In this document: positions 28,664-42,294 of the stretch, piece after piece
Layout of the letters: each line of letters begins with the position of its first letter
Position numbering within the stretch: position 1 is the first letter of the stretch
Origin: Isoetes taiwanensis
Taxonomy: Eukaryota; Streptophyta; Lycopodiopsida; Isoetales; Isoetaceae
Reading direction: 5' to 3'
Assembly: GCA_021234155.1 (NCBI GenBank)
Contig: JAJEKV010000133.1
Span: forward strand, 956,055-1,020,054
Length of the DNA stretch: 64,000 nt
The notes under the pieces: model-generated
What the model saw: the letters and a program-made list of their open reading frames with translations, nothing else
Databases searched by the model: none
What the model was told of the DNA's origin: nothing
Made by a program: the position numbers and the translations under genes

Positions 28664-31105
28664 CCATTTTCCCTCGTTTACTATATCACTCAGGTTCATC
28701 CCCATTTCTCTGGTCCACATCGCTACATCCTTGAACCATCCACTGCTCATGATGATGTGTGATTTTGCTGACTCGTTGATTGCAACTTGACAGTTTCCCT
28801 GGGTGGCCCCCTGCATTATCTTTTATTAGGTATCTGATAGTCCTTTCCCATGCTCTCACTTCCATTGGTTTCGACTGTCCTCAGTATATCATGAGTGTTA
28901 GAGGTGTGTTTGCCCGCACCCTAAATTCCTGTTTATGCCACTGTCTGAGGATCCCTTCCTGTTTGTCCCATTTCCTATCTGTTAGGCCCGGTCCCCATGC
29001 CTCAGACCCATATAATTGCGTCGTCATGACCACTGCACTGAACAAGTAACACTTGATCTCCCAGTCGATTATTCTGCTCTTATTACGAAATTTTTCATCT
29101 TTGAAGTAGCTCCCAATGGTGATTGAAACCTTGCATCCGCACCTTTAGCCCATTTTCCCGTGGTGTGCATCATATTCCAGATAGCTGTACTCTGTTGATT
29201 CCTCTAATTCTGTCCCCATATATCGAAGGTGCATTAATACGTTCCTATGACCTAAAAATGACTATTTTAGTTTATAAGGTCTCTTGTTAACCTTGTTCTT
29301 TCTCAGAAGATCTCTAGTAGCTTTAGCAATCTGTGCATCCCCTTATTCTTTGTGGCCATCATGCTTAGATCATCAGCATATAGCATAATGGGTACTTTGG
29401 TGTCTCCTAGTGTAGGGGCGTCCGTGTCCCCTTGCTGTTCTGCTATGAAACCTTGCAATGCATCTATGTATATCCTGAATAGAGTCGGGGATAGAGGGCA
29501 CCCCTGTTTGACTCCTGTATTGCAATTTATCGCCTGTCCTTCCTGTTCCATTTTTGCGTATACCCTGTGGTATAATCTTGCAATTGCTCCTACCATGTCC
29601 CCCGGTGCATGCATCCATATCAATCTCTGTAGGAGCTTTTCCCTCGGGATTGTGTCAAATGCCTTTCTAAAGTCCACAAAGCAGCATACTACTTTCCTTC
29701 CCTGAGATCCGTTATGCTCTATCAGTATCCGAAGGGTTACTAGATGATTTGTGGTAGAGTGTTCCGGTCTGAAATCTGCCTGTCCTTGTGCCCTCAGGTT
29801 TTCTGTTTCTGCCCACTGTTTTAATTTACTGTCCAGAACTTTTTCGAACTATTTCGCGAAGATAGAGCTCACCATTATTGTCCTGTAGTTCTCAGGTTCC
29901 TCCCTGTTTCTCCCTTTGTATAGAGGTATTACCCTGTTGTATGCCCATGCAATGCGGAAGTCCTGTATGGATTATGCCATTAAAAATGTCGGTAACCTGT
30001 TTCCCAATTACTGTATCCGCACATTTTAGTAGCTCCATAGTCAGTCCATAGAGGTCTGGGGCTTTGTTATTAGCCATCCTGTTTAGTGCTATCATTACTT
30101 CCTGCTTGGTGAAACACGGTTTATCCATCTCTGTAGTGTGGGTATTGGCATTGGGGATGCTCCCATCTTATATAGTTTCTCAAGGTATTTCTCCCATCCG
30201 GTTGCTCCAATCTTTGTTACGTGTATTCTCGGTTTTCCTATTTCCCTCTCCTTAATAAATCCCTTCCGAAATTTGGGGTTGCCTTTTTCGGCATTTTAGC
30301 CAAACCCCATTGGTCTTTAATTACCCAGATTTTTGTTTTTGCTTTAACTTCAACATTCTTAGGTATGTTGCTCTTTCTGTCTGATATGTCTCTCTACCTA
30401 CATGTGCTTTGACTATTCTTTTTTGTGCCCTGCATTCCCCGTCATACCATACCGATGCCCTAAAAGCACTGCTCCTCCTAGGCCTCTTTCGTTTTCCGAA
30501 AACCTTTGTTGCCACTTTCACCATTATGTCATTTAGCACGTTTCCATTCTCGCCCGCCCCATGCTTTCTCCATTCCCATTTTTCCATTTCTGTTCTGATA
30601 GTTCGTGTGAATGTATCTGCATACTTATCCTGGAATTGTATTTTCATTTTCTCATTACATTCTCTCTGTGTGTCATCACCCTGTCTCTGCTCACCTCTTT
30701 TGAATGTTAACTGAATGGGTCTGTGACTTTCCCTCTTCCCAATCGGCCATTCTAACAGCATGAAGTCTGAGATGTTTTCCACTGCTTGGTCATTCATTAT
30801 TACATAGTCTATCATGCTTCTCCCGTGTACATTCTGGCTTGTGAATGTTTGTGGATCCTTCCCATTTTTGTATCCGATTAGCTATGATGACCCCCGCGCC
30901 GTGCATACCTCAAGCAGCAATTCACCTTTAGCATTGATCTCTGTCTTGTCTTCTGTGCTTCTCTTCCAAACTGTGGTCTTGCCGTCTGTGTCCGTTGCCC
31001 ATTTTCTTCATCTATGCTCGTGATTTGTGCTTGCTCCTAGCCTGTCCTGGCGTTTAGATCCCCTATTAGAATCATTGGTCCCTGTTCTTTCCACTTCATC
31101 GTATT
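28664..31105 (-). pseudogene. LINE reverse transcriptase, copy 2, with endonuclease end
   Basis: Repeats copy 1 (YADD near 29375, the same in-frame TAG near 29850) but extends further 5'. At 30815-30700 it reads MIDYVIMNDQAVENI and then RESHRPIQLTF, the end of an APE-type endonuclease (usual SDHxP; here SHRP). At 31090-31040 it reads GPMILIGDLNARTG, the GDxN strand of the same domain, in another frame. It shows that the element encoded endonuclease plus RT. It ends next to a hAT fragment near 31150. Confidence 0.82.
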
Positions 31106-31155
31106 CTTCCCCAAGTTATATGAACATCGTCGACATTTATGAATTAAGTAAAGCA

Positions 31156-31760
31156 TTAATGCTCATTTAAATCGAGCATTCTTTGATTTTTCTTCTCACG
31201 CCAAAGATTAAGAGCACTATCAATATCAAGCTTCTCTTCTGCCAGTGCTGTCAAGAATAAAAACATGAGCTCATCCAACATCTTCAAGTCAAGACGAGAG
31301 CGATAATCTTCTTTTATGTAGTTTTGCTTTGAGAATTCTCTTTCACAAATGGCCGTACTACTGGGAAGCACTAGTATAATTTGCCACAACTTGACCAATT
31401 GTGGATGAGCTACAAACCACATATCTTCATCGCAACATCATTCCCAAGAATCAATCATTTTTCATTTTCGACACACCTTCTCCATTTTGACAATAAAATT
31501 CACTAACTTTCCTTTGCGACTACGTGCATCGTGCATCAGCCAAAGGAGTTAAACCATATCCAATTTTTTTTTACCAAGTGATGTAACCATTAGGACCCTT
31601 TAGCATGAAGGGACTTTACATCACGAGGATAATCCCTTGGGCTAAACAACTTTGCACCTTCAAAAATATCCATATCATCAAATATCTTCTTTAATGAGTC
31701 AATCATAAGCTTCATATATCTCTTCCCCAATGCAATGCAAGCTTCTTTAGACTTCCCCAA
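31156..31760 (-). pseudogene. hAT-family transposase C-terminus
   Basis: The minus frame 31422-31156 reads LVLPSSTAICEREFSKQNYI then RLDLKMLDELMFL, the hAT C-terminal dimerisation region (usual P.S...ER.FS......R..L). Upstream pieces to about 31760 (LGKRYMKLMIDSLKKIFDD then IFEGAKLFSPRDYP) fit the preceding part of ZNF862-like hAT proteins. The RNase H-like catalytic core is not seen. A relic. Confidence 0.72.
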
Positions 31761-32081
31761 TGCAATGCGTTTCTTTTTTATGCAACTATAATATAAAATG
31801 ATGCCATAATGCCATAATATAAAATGATGTCTTCATAATGTAATATAATGCCATAAATATACAATTCTTTTATTCTCTAATTTTTTATTTCTGTTCTTTA
31901 TGTATTATGTATGGTAATAAAATGGTACATCTTATATTATAAAAATATAGCGTGTGTCTTCCATGGAGACCTAGATCGAACGGCTGAGGATTTGATCAAC
32001 GAACAGTGAAGATGACATGTGTGCGACTTCAACCAAAATTTCATCTTGACCGTTGTTTCAATATGATTCACTCAATCCGAC
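31761..32081. other. No gene; AT-rich spacer
   Basis: Contains short repeats of CATAATATAAAATGATG (31790-31855). Nothing else recognised. Confidence 0.5.
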
Positions 32082-33165
32082 AGTCAAGGGGTGAAATGGG
32101 AAAGGGAAAAGGGAAAAGAAAGGGAAAATGGAGAAAAAGGAAAAGGGAGGAAAAAGGGGAAAAGGACAAAAGGAAATGGAGAAAGGAAAAAGGGGATAAG
32201 AAAATAAAAATAAAAAAAAGGAAAACGACAAAAATAGAAAAAGGAAAGGGGAAAGGGAGAAAAGAAAAAAAAAAGTGGGGAAGGGAAAAAGGGAAAGGGA
32301 AGGAGAAAATGAAAAAGGGAAGGCAAAAGGGCCGAAGGAAAAGGGAAGACAAAAGGGCCGAAGGAAAAGGGAAGGGAAAAAGGGAAGGAAAAAAGGAGAA
32401 GAGAAAAAAAATGGAGAAAAGGGAAGACAAAAGGGAAGGCAAAATGGCCGAAGGAAAAGGGAAGACAAAAGGGCCGAAGGAAAAGGGAAGGAAAAAAAGA
32501 GAGAAGAAAAAAAGTGGAGAAAGGGGTTGGGAAAAAGAGCTTAGAAAAAGGGAAAGGGAAAGAGAAAAATAAAGGGCCAAGGGAGGGGGGAAATGGAAGG
32601 GAAAAAAAAGGAAGAGAGAAAGGGTTGGGAGAGGAAAAAAAGGAAAGGAAAAAGGGCCATCGGGAAAAGGAAAAAGGAAGCGAAGGAAAGGGAAGGAGGA
32701 AAAGGAAAAAGATAAAAGGAAAAAGGGAAGGTGAAAAGAAGGGGGGAAAATAAAAAAAGAAAAAAGGGAAAACGGGGGAGTGGGAAAATGGAAAAGAGAG
32801 AAGAAAAAAGAAAAGGAGAATGGAAAAAAGGAAAGCGTGGGGATGGGCAAACGGGAAAAGGGAAAAGAACAAATAAAAAGGGAGTAAAACGGGAAAATAA
32901 AAAGGGGAGGGAAGAAAAAAAGAGAAAAGGGGAAAAGGAAAATGCGACGAATGGAATAATATAAAAGGGAAAAGGGAAAAAAAATGGGAGAAAAGGGAAG
33001 GGAAAAAATAGAAAAGGAAAAACGGGGAAGGGGCAAAAACGAGAAAAGGGCAATGGAAGAAATGGGATAGTGGAAAAGGGTAAATGAAAAAATAGAAAAA
33101 GAAAAGAAGGAAAGAGGGGGAAAAAAAAAGGGAAAGCGGAAAAAGGCGAGGAAAAGGGAAAAAGC
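32082..33165. repeat. Polypurine tract, GGGAAAA-type
   Basis: About 1.1 kb almost free of C and T on plus, built from GGGAAAAGG, GGAAAAAGG and CCGAAGGAAAAGG words. The long open frames here on both strands are low-complexity artefacts, not genes. Confidence 0.95.
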
Positions 33166-33236
33166 TAGGGGGATCTTGGGGAACCGGGAAATCTGAGTTG
33201 AATGCTCTTAATTGTGCAATCTTAAAAATGTGAGTT

Positions 33237-33687
33237 ATCCGTTTTATGCCCCTCCTTGGGGTTGCTGGGATTCCGTGGCTCTGTTTGGTGAGAATGAATA
33301 GCCAACAATTCTTCATGTATATCTGGTGCTTGGCAGCTCGTCTGCGCAAGCCTTGCTGTCGTGGCTTGGTTGGTGTGGTTGATTTGGAAGCGGCGGCGGT
33401 TGTGGATCTTTTCGGGATTCAAAGACTGCGGCCTCTCTGATTCCTCGACTTGGTTGCAAGCTATTTCAAAGCTTTTGGTGTTCCGGGATTAGTAGAGCGG
33501 AAGTTTTCCATTTGGCGGGACTTCTTGGGTGTGGTAGATGGTGATGGCAGTTTGCCTGTGATAGAGTTGGGTTGTTGTGGAGTGTCGAGGTATCACCGTC
33601 TCTTTGGGGCAGTTCTCCTTCCTCCTCACTTGCTTTGTAACATTACCATTCTTTTAATATATTGCTGACACAGTTCTTCAAAAAAAA
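33237..33687 (+). mobile_element. 5'-truncated L1 LINE insertion with poly(A) and TSD
   Basis: A 451-bp insertion ending in a run of A (33680 onward), flanked by AAAAATGTGAGTT at 33224-33236 and 33688-33700. Its 3' part (TTGCTTTGTAAC..TTTTAATATATTGC) is typical of plant L1 3' trailers. The long TSD and poly(A) are hallmarks of target-primed reverse transcription. Confidence 0.8.
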
Positions 33688-33807
33688 AAAAATGTGAGTT
33701 CATTTAACAATTGCTCTAATGTATCAATTATAGTCGCATCCTTTGAGCTCCATAGTTGGTTGCTAAGTATATAACACATGGAATTGCATAAATATATTTC
33801 AAACTAT

Positions 33808-34060
33808 CAGGCAGGCCCGGATGGCCGAGCCCTTTTCTTTTACACCATTCCTGACCCGGCCCCTCCGGGGCCTCGCCTCGGTTTGGGCCCACTTACGCGA
33901 CCTTTTCTCTTGCATCCTTCCTCGGCTCGGCCCCTCCGGGGCCTCGCCTCGGTTTGGACATGCTTGGGATTATTCCTCGGCTCGGCCTCGGCCGAAGGCT
34001 TGGGATTATTCCTATCGGGGAGCCGGTAGAGCCTACTATGTTTGGGCCCATCCATGTAGT
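33808..34060. repeat. GC-rich GGCTCGGCC repeat
   Basis: CTCGGCTCGGCCCCTCCGGG followed by GCCTCGCCTCGGTTTGG appears twice in full and partly once more. Related sequence occurs inverted at 41390-41430, 41820-41865 and 42322-42365. Confidence 0.75.
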
Positions 34061-34074
34061 CTACATAGAGAAGC

Positions 34075-35350
34075 TTAGTCACATTTACTCACACCTACTA
34101 TCAACTCCAAATTCTCAACTATCATTCCTCGGCTCGGGGAGGGGCCTCTCACACATCGGTTGGGCCCACCCACTATCACATATTGGGAGCTTATTCATAC
34201 CTACTACTACTTTCAAAGTATTACCTATTGGGAGTTTAGTACATCTACTATGAATTTTAAAGTACAACCCCCATATGTTCAAGAAGCTTTCCCTGTTAGT
34301 TAACATCCATTGAACAACCACCCATGAGGAGCTTACTCATGCCTATTACTAATTCCAAAGTATCACCTATGCATGGGGAGTTTACTCACACATATTACTA
34401 TTTCTAAAGTATTATCCATAAGGAGCCTACTTATACCTACTACTACTTTCAAAGTATTACCTATTGGGAGCTTAGTACATCTACTATGAATTTTAATGTA
34501 CAACCCCTATATGTTCAAGAAGCTTTCCCTGTTACTTAACATCCATTGAACAACCACCCATGAGGAGCTTACTCATGCCTATTACTAATTCCAAAGTATC
34601 ACCTATGCATGAGGAGTTTTATCCATAAGGAGCCTACTTATACCTACTACCATGCAAGTCCATATATACACACATGGCTTACTACCAATTCTAAAGTATC
34701 ACTCATAAGGAGAACACTACTAATTCCAAAGTATCACCTATGAGGATCTTACTCACACCTACTGGACTCCAGGGCATTTCACAGTCTTATTCACACATAC
34801 TACTCAACCCTCTATTCCATTACCAACAAAGTATCATTCATGAGTAGCATACTCACACATGCCCATGAGGCCACATCTCTACTACCTCTACTACCAATTC
34901 TAAAGTATGTCAATTCTAAAGTATACTCACACATGCCCATGAGGCCACATCTCTACTACCTCTACTACCAATTCTAAAGTATGTCAATTCTAAAGTATCA
35001 CCCATGTGAAGTTTACACACACCCATCATACCCATCACACTTACTACCAATTCCAAAATATCACCTCCAGAATATTCTATTTTGAGCATTTGCAAGGTTT
35101 CAAGAAACTTTCTACTTTTAGACTGAGGTCTTATTCATACATACTGCTCAACCCTCTATTCCATTACCAACAAAGTATCTTTCATGAGTAACATACTCAC
35201 ACATGCCCATGAAGCCACATCTACTACCTCTACTACCAATTCTAAAGTATGTCAATTCTAAAGTATCACCCATGTGAAGCTTACACACCCATCATACCCA
35301 TCACACTTACTACCAATTCCAAAGTATCACCTCCAGAATATTCTATTTTG
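34075..35350. repeat. Degenerate minisatellite (TACTACCAATTCTAAAGTATCACC type)
   Basis: Imperfect tandem repeats of about 50-60 bases built from the words TTACTCACACCTACTAC, AATTCTAAAGTATCACC and ATGAGGAGC. There are larger repeats within it, for example 34860-34990 and 35215-35290. No coding. Confidence 0.85.
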
Positions 35351-37327
35351 AGCATTTGCAAGGAGACTGAGGTACTTCTAGAGCATAGGTGGTTGCCCTA
35401 TAGCATCTGGAACACTCTAGAACATTCTATTTTGAGTTTTTGCAAAGTTTTAGCAAACTTTTCTGTTCTTACACTACCATACTTTCTATTTTTAGGCTGA
35501 GATGCTTACCCTAGAGCATCTGAAACACTCTAGAACATTCTATTTGAGTTTTTACAAAGTTTAAGCAAACTTTCTATTTTTAGACTGAAACTTTCTATTT
35601 TTAGACTGAGGTGCTTACCTTTGAGCATCTACAACATTCCAGAACATTCTATTTTGAGCATTTGCAAAGTTTCAAAAAACTTTCTATTTTTGGATTGAGG
35701 TGTTTACCCATGAGCACCTGCAACATTCCACAACATTCTATTTTGAGCATTTGCAAAGTTTCAAAAGAACTTCTATTTTTAGACTGAAACTTTCTATTTT
35801 TAGACTGAGGTGCTTACCCATGAGCATCTGGAACATTCCAGAACATTCTATTTTGACCATTTGCAAAGTTTCAAAAAAACTTCTATTTTTAGACTGAAAG
35901 TTTCTATTTTTAGACTAAGGTGCTTACTCATGAGCATCTGGAACATTCTAGGACATTCCAAAAGATTCTAGAACATTCTAGAACATCTTAGAGTATTCTT
36001 GAGTTAATTAAACCCAACCTTAACTAAGCATGGAGTTCTTATTCTTTTAAGAAAAGACTGGTTGGTCTAGTGGTAAGGGTGGGGGGTTTGGGGGGCAATG
36101 TTTAGGGTTCAAGTCCGTGGTAAACCAAAAAAAATTTGTCCACCAAACTTGGGAGCTTTTGAGAGGCCAAGGCCCACGGACGGCCCAGATCAAGCCACGT
36201 GGCGCAACCTCCACCGCCGGATGGACGTGGAAGACAGACTCACAGACAGACTCACGGACGCTATAGGACACATACCTGAACTACACCCATGAGGCCACAT
36301 CTACTACCTCTATACTAAGGTGCTTGCGTATGAGCATCTAAAACATTCTAGAACATTCTATTTTGAGTGTTTGCAAAGCCTCCAAAAACTTGTTATTTTT
36401 AGATTGAGATGCTTGCCCATGAGCACCTGGAATATTCTAGAACATTCTAGAAGATTCTATTTTGAGTGGTTGCAAAGTTTCAAAAAACTTTCTATTTTTT
36501 AGACTGAGGTGCTTGCCTTAAGCACACCGGAACATTGTAGAACATTCTATTATGAGTTCTTGTAAACTTATAGAGAACTTTCTATTTTTTAGACTATGGT
36601 ACTTTCTATTTTAGACTGAGGTGCTTATCCGTGAGCATCCGAAACATTCCATCACATTCTAACTTGAGCATTTGCAAAGTTTCAAAAACTTCTATTTTTA
36701 GACATTCTAGAAGGTTCTAGAAGATTCTAGGATATTCTAGAACATTCTAGGACATTCTAGATTCTAGAGCCATCTAGAACATTCTAGAAACATCCTAGAC
36801 CATCGAGAACATTCTATTATGAGTTCCTACAAACTTTTAGTTAACTTTCTATTTTTTAGACTATGGTACTTCCTATTTTTAGACCGAGCTGCTTATCCGA
36901 GGAGCAGGAGAGAGAAACATTCCATAACATTCTATCTTGAGCATTTGCAAAGTTTTAAAAAACTTCTATTTTTAGACATTCTAGAAGGTTCTGAGGTGCT
37001 TGCCCAGAAGCACCTGGAACATTGTAGAACATTCTATTATGAGTTCTTGTAAACTTATAGAGAACTTTCTATTTTTAGACTATGGTATTTTCTATTTTTA
37101 GAGGGAGGTGCTTAGAGAGGTGAGCATCCCAAAACATTCCATAACATTCTAACTTGAGCATTTGCAAAGTTTCAAAAACTTCTATTTTAGACATTCTAGA
37201 AGGTTCTAGAGATTCTAGATTCTAGAAACATTCTAGGACATTCTACAAGCTTCTAGAGCCATCTAGAACATTCTAGAACATCCTCGACCATCCCGGAAGA
37301 TTCTATTATGAGTTCCTAGAAGCTTTT
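35060..37327. repeat. Minisatellite rich in TTCTAGAA (ACATTCTATTTTGAGCATTTGC type)
   Basis: Imperfect tandem copies of about 75-100 bases: GAACATTCTATTTTGAGCAT, TTGCAAAGTTTCAAAAAACT, TTCTATTTTTAGACTGAGGT and GCTTACCCATGAGCATCTGG. Between copies lie runs of TTCTAGAACATTCTAGAACA. An inverted array of the same family is at 39505-40575. Confidence 0.88.
36050..36275 (+). mobile_element. tRNA-derived SINE-like copy 1
   Basis: A box TGGTCTAGTGGT (36063-36074) and B box GGTTCAAGTCC (36106-36116), the internal RNA polymerase III promoter pattern of plant tRNA-SINEs, followed by an unrelated body ending CACGGACGCTAT. A second copy lies at 39290-39503. Both share some 5' flank (CCTTAACTAAGCATGGA), so they may be duplicates of one insertion. 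Confidence 0.65.
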
Positions 37328-39180
<1,853 letters not shown>

Positions 39181-39289
39181 CTTCATTCTAGGACATTCTA
39201 GAAGGTTCTAGAATCATCAAGGCTCTTAATTAACCAAAGGAATTTCCATTGCCCCAGCCTTAACTAAGCATGGACTTCTTATTCTTTCA

Positions 39290-39503
39290 AGAAAAGACTG
39301 GTTGGCCTAGTGGTAAGGGTGGGGGGTTTGGGGGGCAATGTCCAGGGTTCAAGTTCGTGGTAAACCAAAAAAATTTTGTCCACCAAACTTGGGAGCTTTT
39401 GAGAGGTCAAGGCCCACGGAGGGCCCGGATCAAGCCACGTGGCGCCTCCTTATCCGTCGATGGGGTGTGAAATACTCACAGACAGACTCACGGACGCTAT
39501 TCT
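39290..39503 (+). mobile_element. tRNA-derived SINE-like copy 2
   Basis: A box TGGCCTAGTGGT (39303-39314), B box GGTTCAAGTTC (39346-39356), and the same body as copy 1. Same orientation as copy 1, although the minisatellites around the two copies are inverted to each other. Confidence 0.65.
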
Positions 39504-39504
39504 A

Positions 39505-40575
39505 ATAGAAAGTTTTTTTTAGACTTTCCAAATACTCAAAATAGAATGTGGTGGAATGTTACAGATCTCATGGGTAAGCACCTCAGTCCAAAAATAGAAA
39601 GTTTTTTGAAACTTTGCAAATGCTCAAAATAGAATGTTCTTGAATGTTCCAGATGCTCAAGGGTAAGCACATCAGTCTAAAAATAGAAAGTAGAGGGAGA
39701 GGGAAAAGAAGAGAGAGGAGAGAGAGAAGGAGGGAGAAGAGAGATGAGAGAGAGACGGAGGAAATAGAGAGAGGAGAGAGGAGAAGAGAGAGGAGAGAAA
39801 GAGAGAGGAGAGAGAGAGGAGGAGGAGATAGAGAAGAGAGAGAAGAGAGAATAGAGAGTAGAGAGAGAAGGGGAGAAAGGGAGCAGAGAGAGGAGTGAGA
39901 GATGAGAGAGAGGGAGGAGAGAGAAGAGAGAGAAAAGAGAGAAGAGAGAGGAAAGGGAGGAGAGAGAAGAGAGAAAGGAGACAGAGAAGAGAGAGGAAAG
40001 AGAGAGAAGAGAGAGGAGAGAGAACAGACAAGAAAGGGAGGAGAGAGAAGAGAGAGAACAGAGAGGAGAGAGAGGAGAGAGAAGGGAGAGGAAAGAGAGA
40101 GAGGCGACAGAATAGAGAGGAGAAAGAGAGAGGAGAGAGAAGAGAGAAAGGAGAGAGAAAAGAGAGAGGAGGGGGGAGAGAGAAGACAGAGGAGAGAGAG
40201 AGAGGGACAAGAGAGAGAAGGGGAAGAGAATAGAATGTGGTGGAATATTATAGATGCTCATGGGTAACCACCTCAGTCCAAAAATAGAAAGTTTTTTGAA
40301 ACTTTGCAAATGCTCAAAATAGAATGTTGTTGAATGTTCCAGATGCTCAAGGGTAAGCACCTCAGTCTAAAAATAGAAAGTTTCAGTTTAAAAATAAAAA
40401 GTTTTCTTAAACTTTGTAAAAACTCAAACAGAATATTCCAAATGCTATAGGGCAACCACCTATGCTCTAGAAGCACCTCAGTCTAAAAGTAGAAAGTTTC
40501 TTGAAATCTTGCAAAAGCTCAAAATAGAATATTCATGGGCATGTGTGAGTATGCTACTCATGAATTATACTTTGT
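39505..40575. repeat. Inverted arm of the TTCTAGAA/AGTATC minisatellite family
   Basis: The reverse complement is collinear with about 34806-35760: CTCTATTCCATTACCAACAA, then TTCTAGAGCATAGGTGGTTG, then repeated CATTTGCAAAGTTTCAAAAA, in the same order. The arm is split by a GA microsatellite (39690-40232). Confidence 0.85.
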
Positions 40576-41487
40576 TGGTAATGGAATAGAGGGAGGAGGA
40601 GAGAGATAGGGAGAGAGAGAGGAGAGCAGAGGAGAGAGAAGAGAGAGAAGATATAGAGAGAAGAGACATGGGGAGGGAAAAGAAGAGAGAGGAGAGAGAA
40701 GAGAGAGAGGAATGCTGAAAGAGAGAGAGGGGAAAGAAGAGAGGAGAGAGAGGAGGAGGAGAGATGAGAGAGAGACTTGCTCTAACAGAAAGAGGAGAGA
40801 GGAGAAGAGAGGGGAGAAAGAGAGAGGAGAGAGAGAAGAGAGAGAAGAGAGGATAGAGAATAGGGAGAGAAGGGGAGAGAGGGAGCAGAGAAAGGAGAGA
40901 GATGAGAGAGGGAGGAGAGAGAAGAGAGAGAAAAGAGAGAAGAGAGAGGAAAGGGAGGAGAGAGAAGAGAAGAAGGAGAGAGAGAAGAGAGAGGAAAGAG
41001 AGAGAGAAGAGAGAGGACAGAGAGAGAGAGGGGAAAGAAGAGAGAGGAGAGAGAGAGAGAGAGGAGAGAAAAGAGAAAGGAGAGAGGGAAGAGAGAGGAG
41101 AGAGAGAAGAGAGAGGGGAGAAGAGATGGAGGGGGGGAGAGGAGAGAGAGGGGGGAGAGAAGAGACGGGAGAGAGAGAGGAGAGAGAAGAGAGATGATAG
41201 AGAGACGCAGGAGATAGAGAGAGGAGAGAGGAGAAGAGAGGAGAGAACGAATACAGAGGGGAGAGAGGAGAGAAAGAGCAGAAAGAGGAGAGAGAGGAGA
41301 GAGAGATGCTACAAAAGGGAAGGGGCTCAGTCAAAAGTGTTAATGGGGTCCAAATCGATCCGAGGAATACTACAAAGAAGAAGGGCATGGGTGGGTCCAG
41401 ATCGAGGCGAGGCCGGCCGAGCCGAGTGAAGAGGAAAGAGAAGAGAGAGAGAGGAATAGAAAAGAGAGAAAAATATAGAGAGAGAGG

Positions 41488-41550
<63 letters not shown>

Positions 41551-41810
41551 CATGGGAGAGAGAGAGGGGAAAGAGGATAGAGGAGAGAGAGGGAGAGAGG
41601 GAGAGGGTAAAGACAAAGAGAAGAGAAGACAGAGGAAGGAGAAAGAGAGGACAGAGGACAGAGAGAGAAGAGAGGAGACAGAAAGAAGAGAGAGGAGAGA
41701 GGAGAGAGACACGGGGAGAGGGGATAGAGAGAAGAGAAAAGAGAGAGAGAGAAAGGGAGATGAGGAAAGAGAGAGGAGAGAGGAGAGAGAAGAGAGGGAA
41801 GAGATAGGAG
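39690..41810. repeat. GA-rich microsatellites
   Basis: GA-type tracts at 39690-40232, 40588-41305 and 41430-41815, the mirror image of the CT tract at 37328-39180. They include a pure (GA)n run near 41500-41545. Open frames are artefacts. Confidence 0.95.
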
Positions 41811-42294
41811 ATAGGGCACATGGGTGGGCCCAAACCCGAGGAGGCCGGGCGAGGCCGCCGAGCCGAGAAGGGAAAGAAAAGGGCCCCGGTCGGTCGGTAG
41901 CCCTTTCTAGTTATTATAATAGAGGATTATATGATATTTTCTTATTATATAGGACAAGTCCCTTATTATTTAAGGATTATATGAGACGATTGTGTATTGC
42001 ATCAATAAACCTTTGTTAGATTTATATTCATTAAGATTATGCAAAGACTATCATGGTAAATAACCAACAATAAAGAAGTATACGATGGCATGCAATTATA
42101 TTATAGTTCATCAAAGTTGCATGAAATTGCATTTAGTAAACTTTGATGGGTGCTTTACCATACCTCTACCAAGTTGTGTGCACGAAAGCATTATCCCTTG
42201 CTTCACTTTCAGCGCTGGAGGAAGAGACAAATAAAGCGCGTGAACGCAAGGAAGTTGCTTAACTTCAAGAACTATTATCAAATTCTTATCTGAA
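41793..42294. repeat. 502-bp tandem duplication, unit 1
   Basis: Directly followed by a second copy at 42295. The last 400 bases of each differ at about one position, whereas the GC-rich first 110 bases differ at many. Confidence 0.92.

Larger units (their letters stand above)
23957..30676. repeat. Tandem duplication, unit 2
   Basis: Second copy of 17245-23956, joined head to tail. It contains the right part of the P5B-carrying element (to 26861, followed by CAACAAAT), the 5' part of the transposase gene (27115-28119), the right TIR (28642-28663) and the LINE. After 30676 the LINE continues with sequence not present in unit 1. Confidence 0.93.

Noticed and set aside
34075-37327. CRISPR array
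   Set aside because: Repeats are imperfect, of variable length, without unique spacers, in a eukaryotic context with no cas genes.
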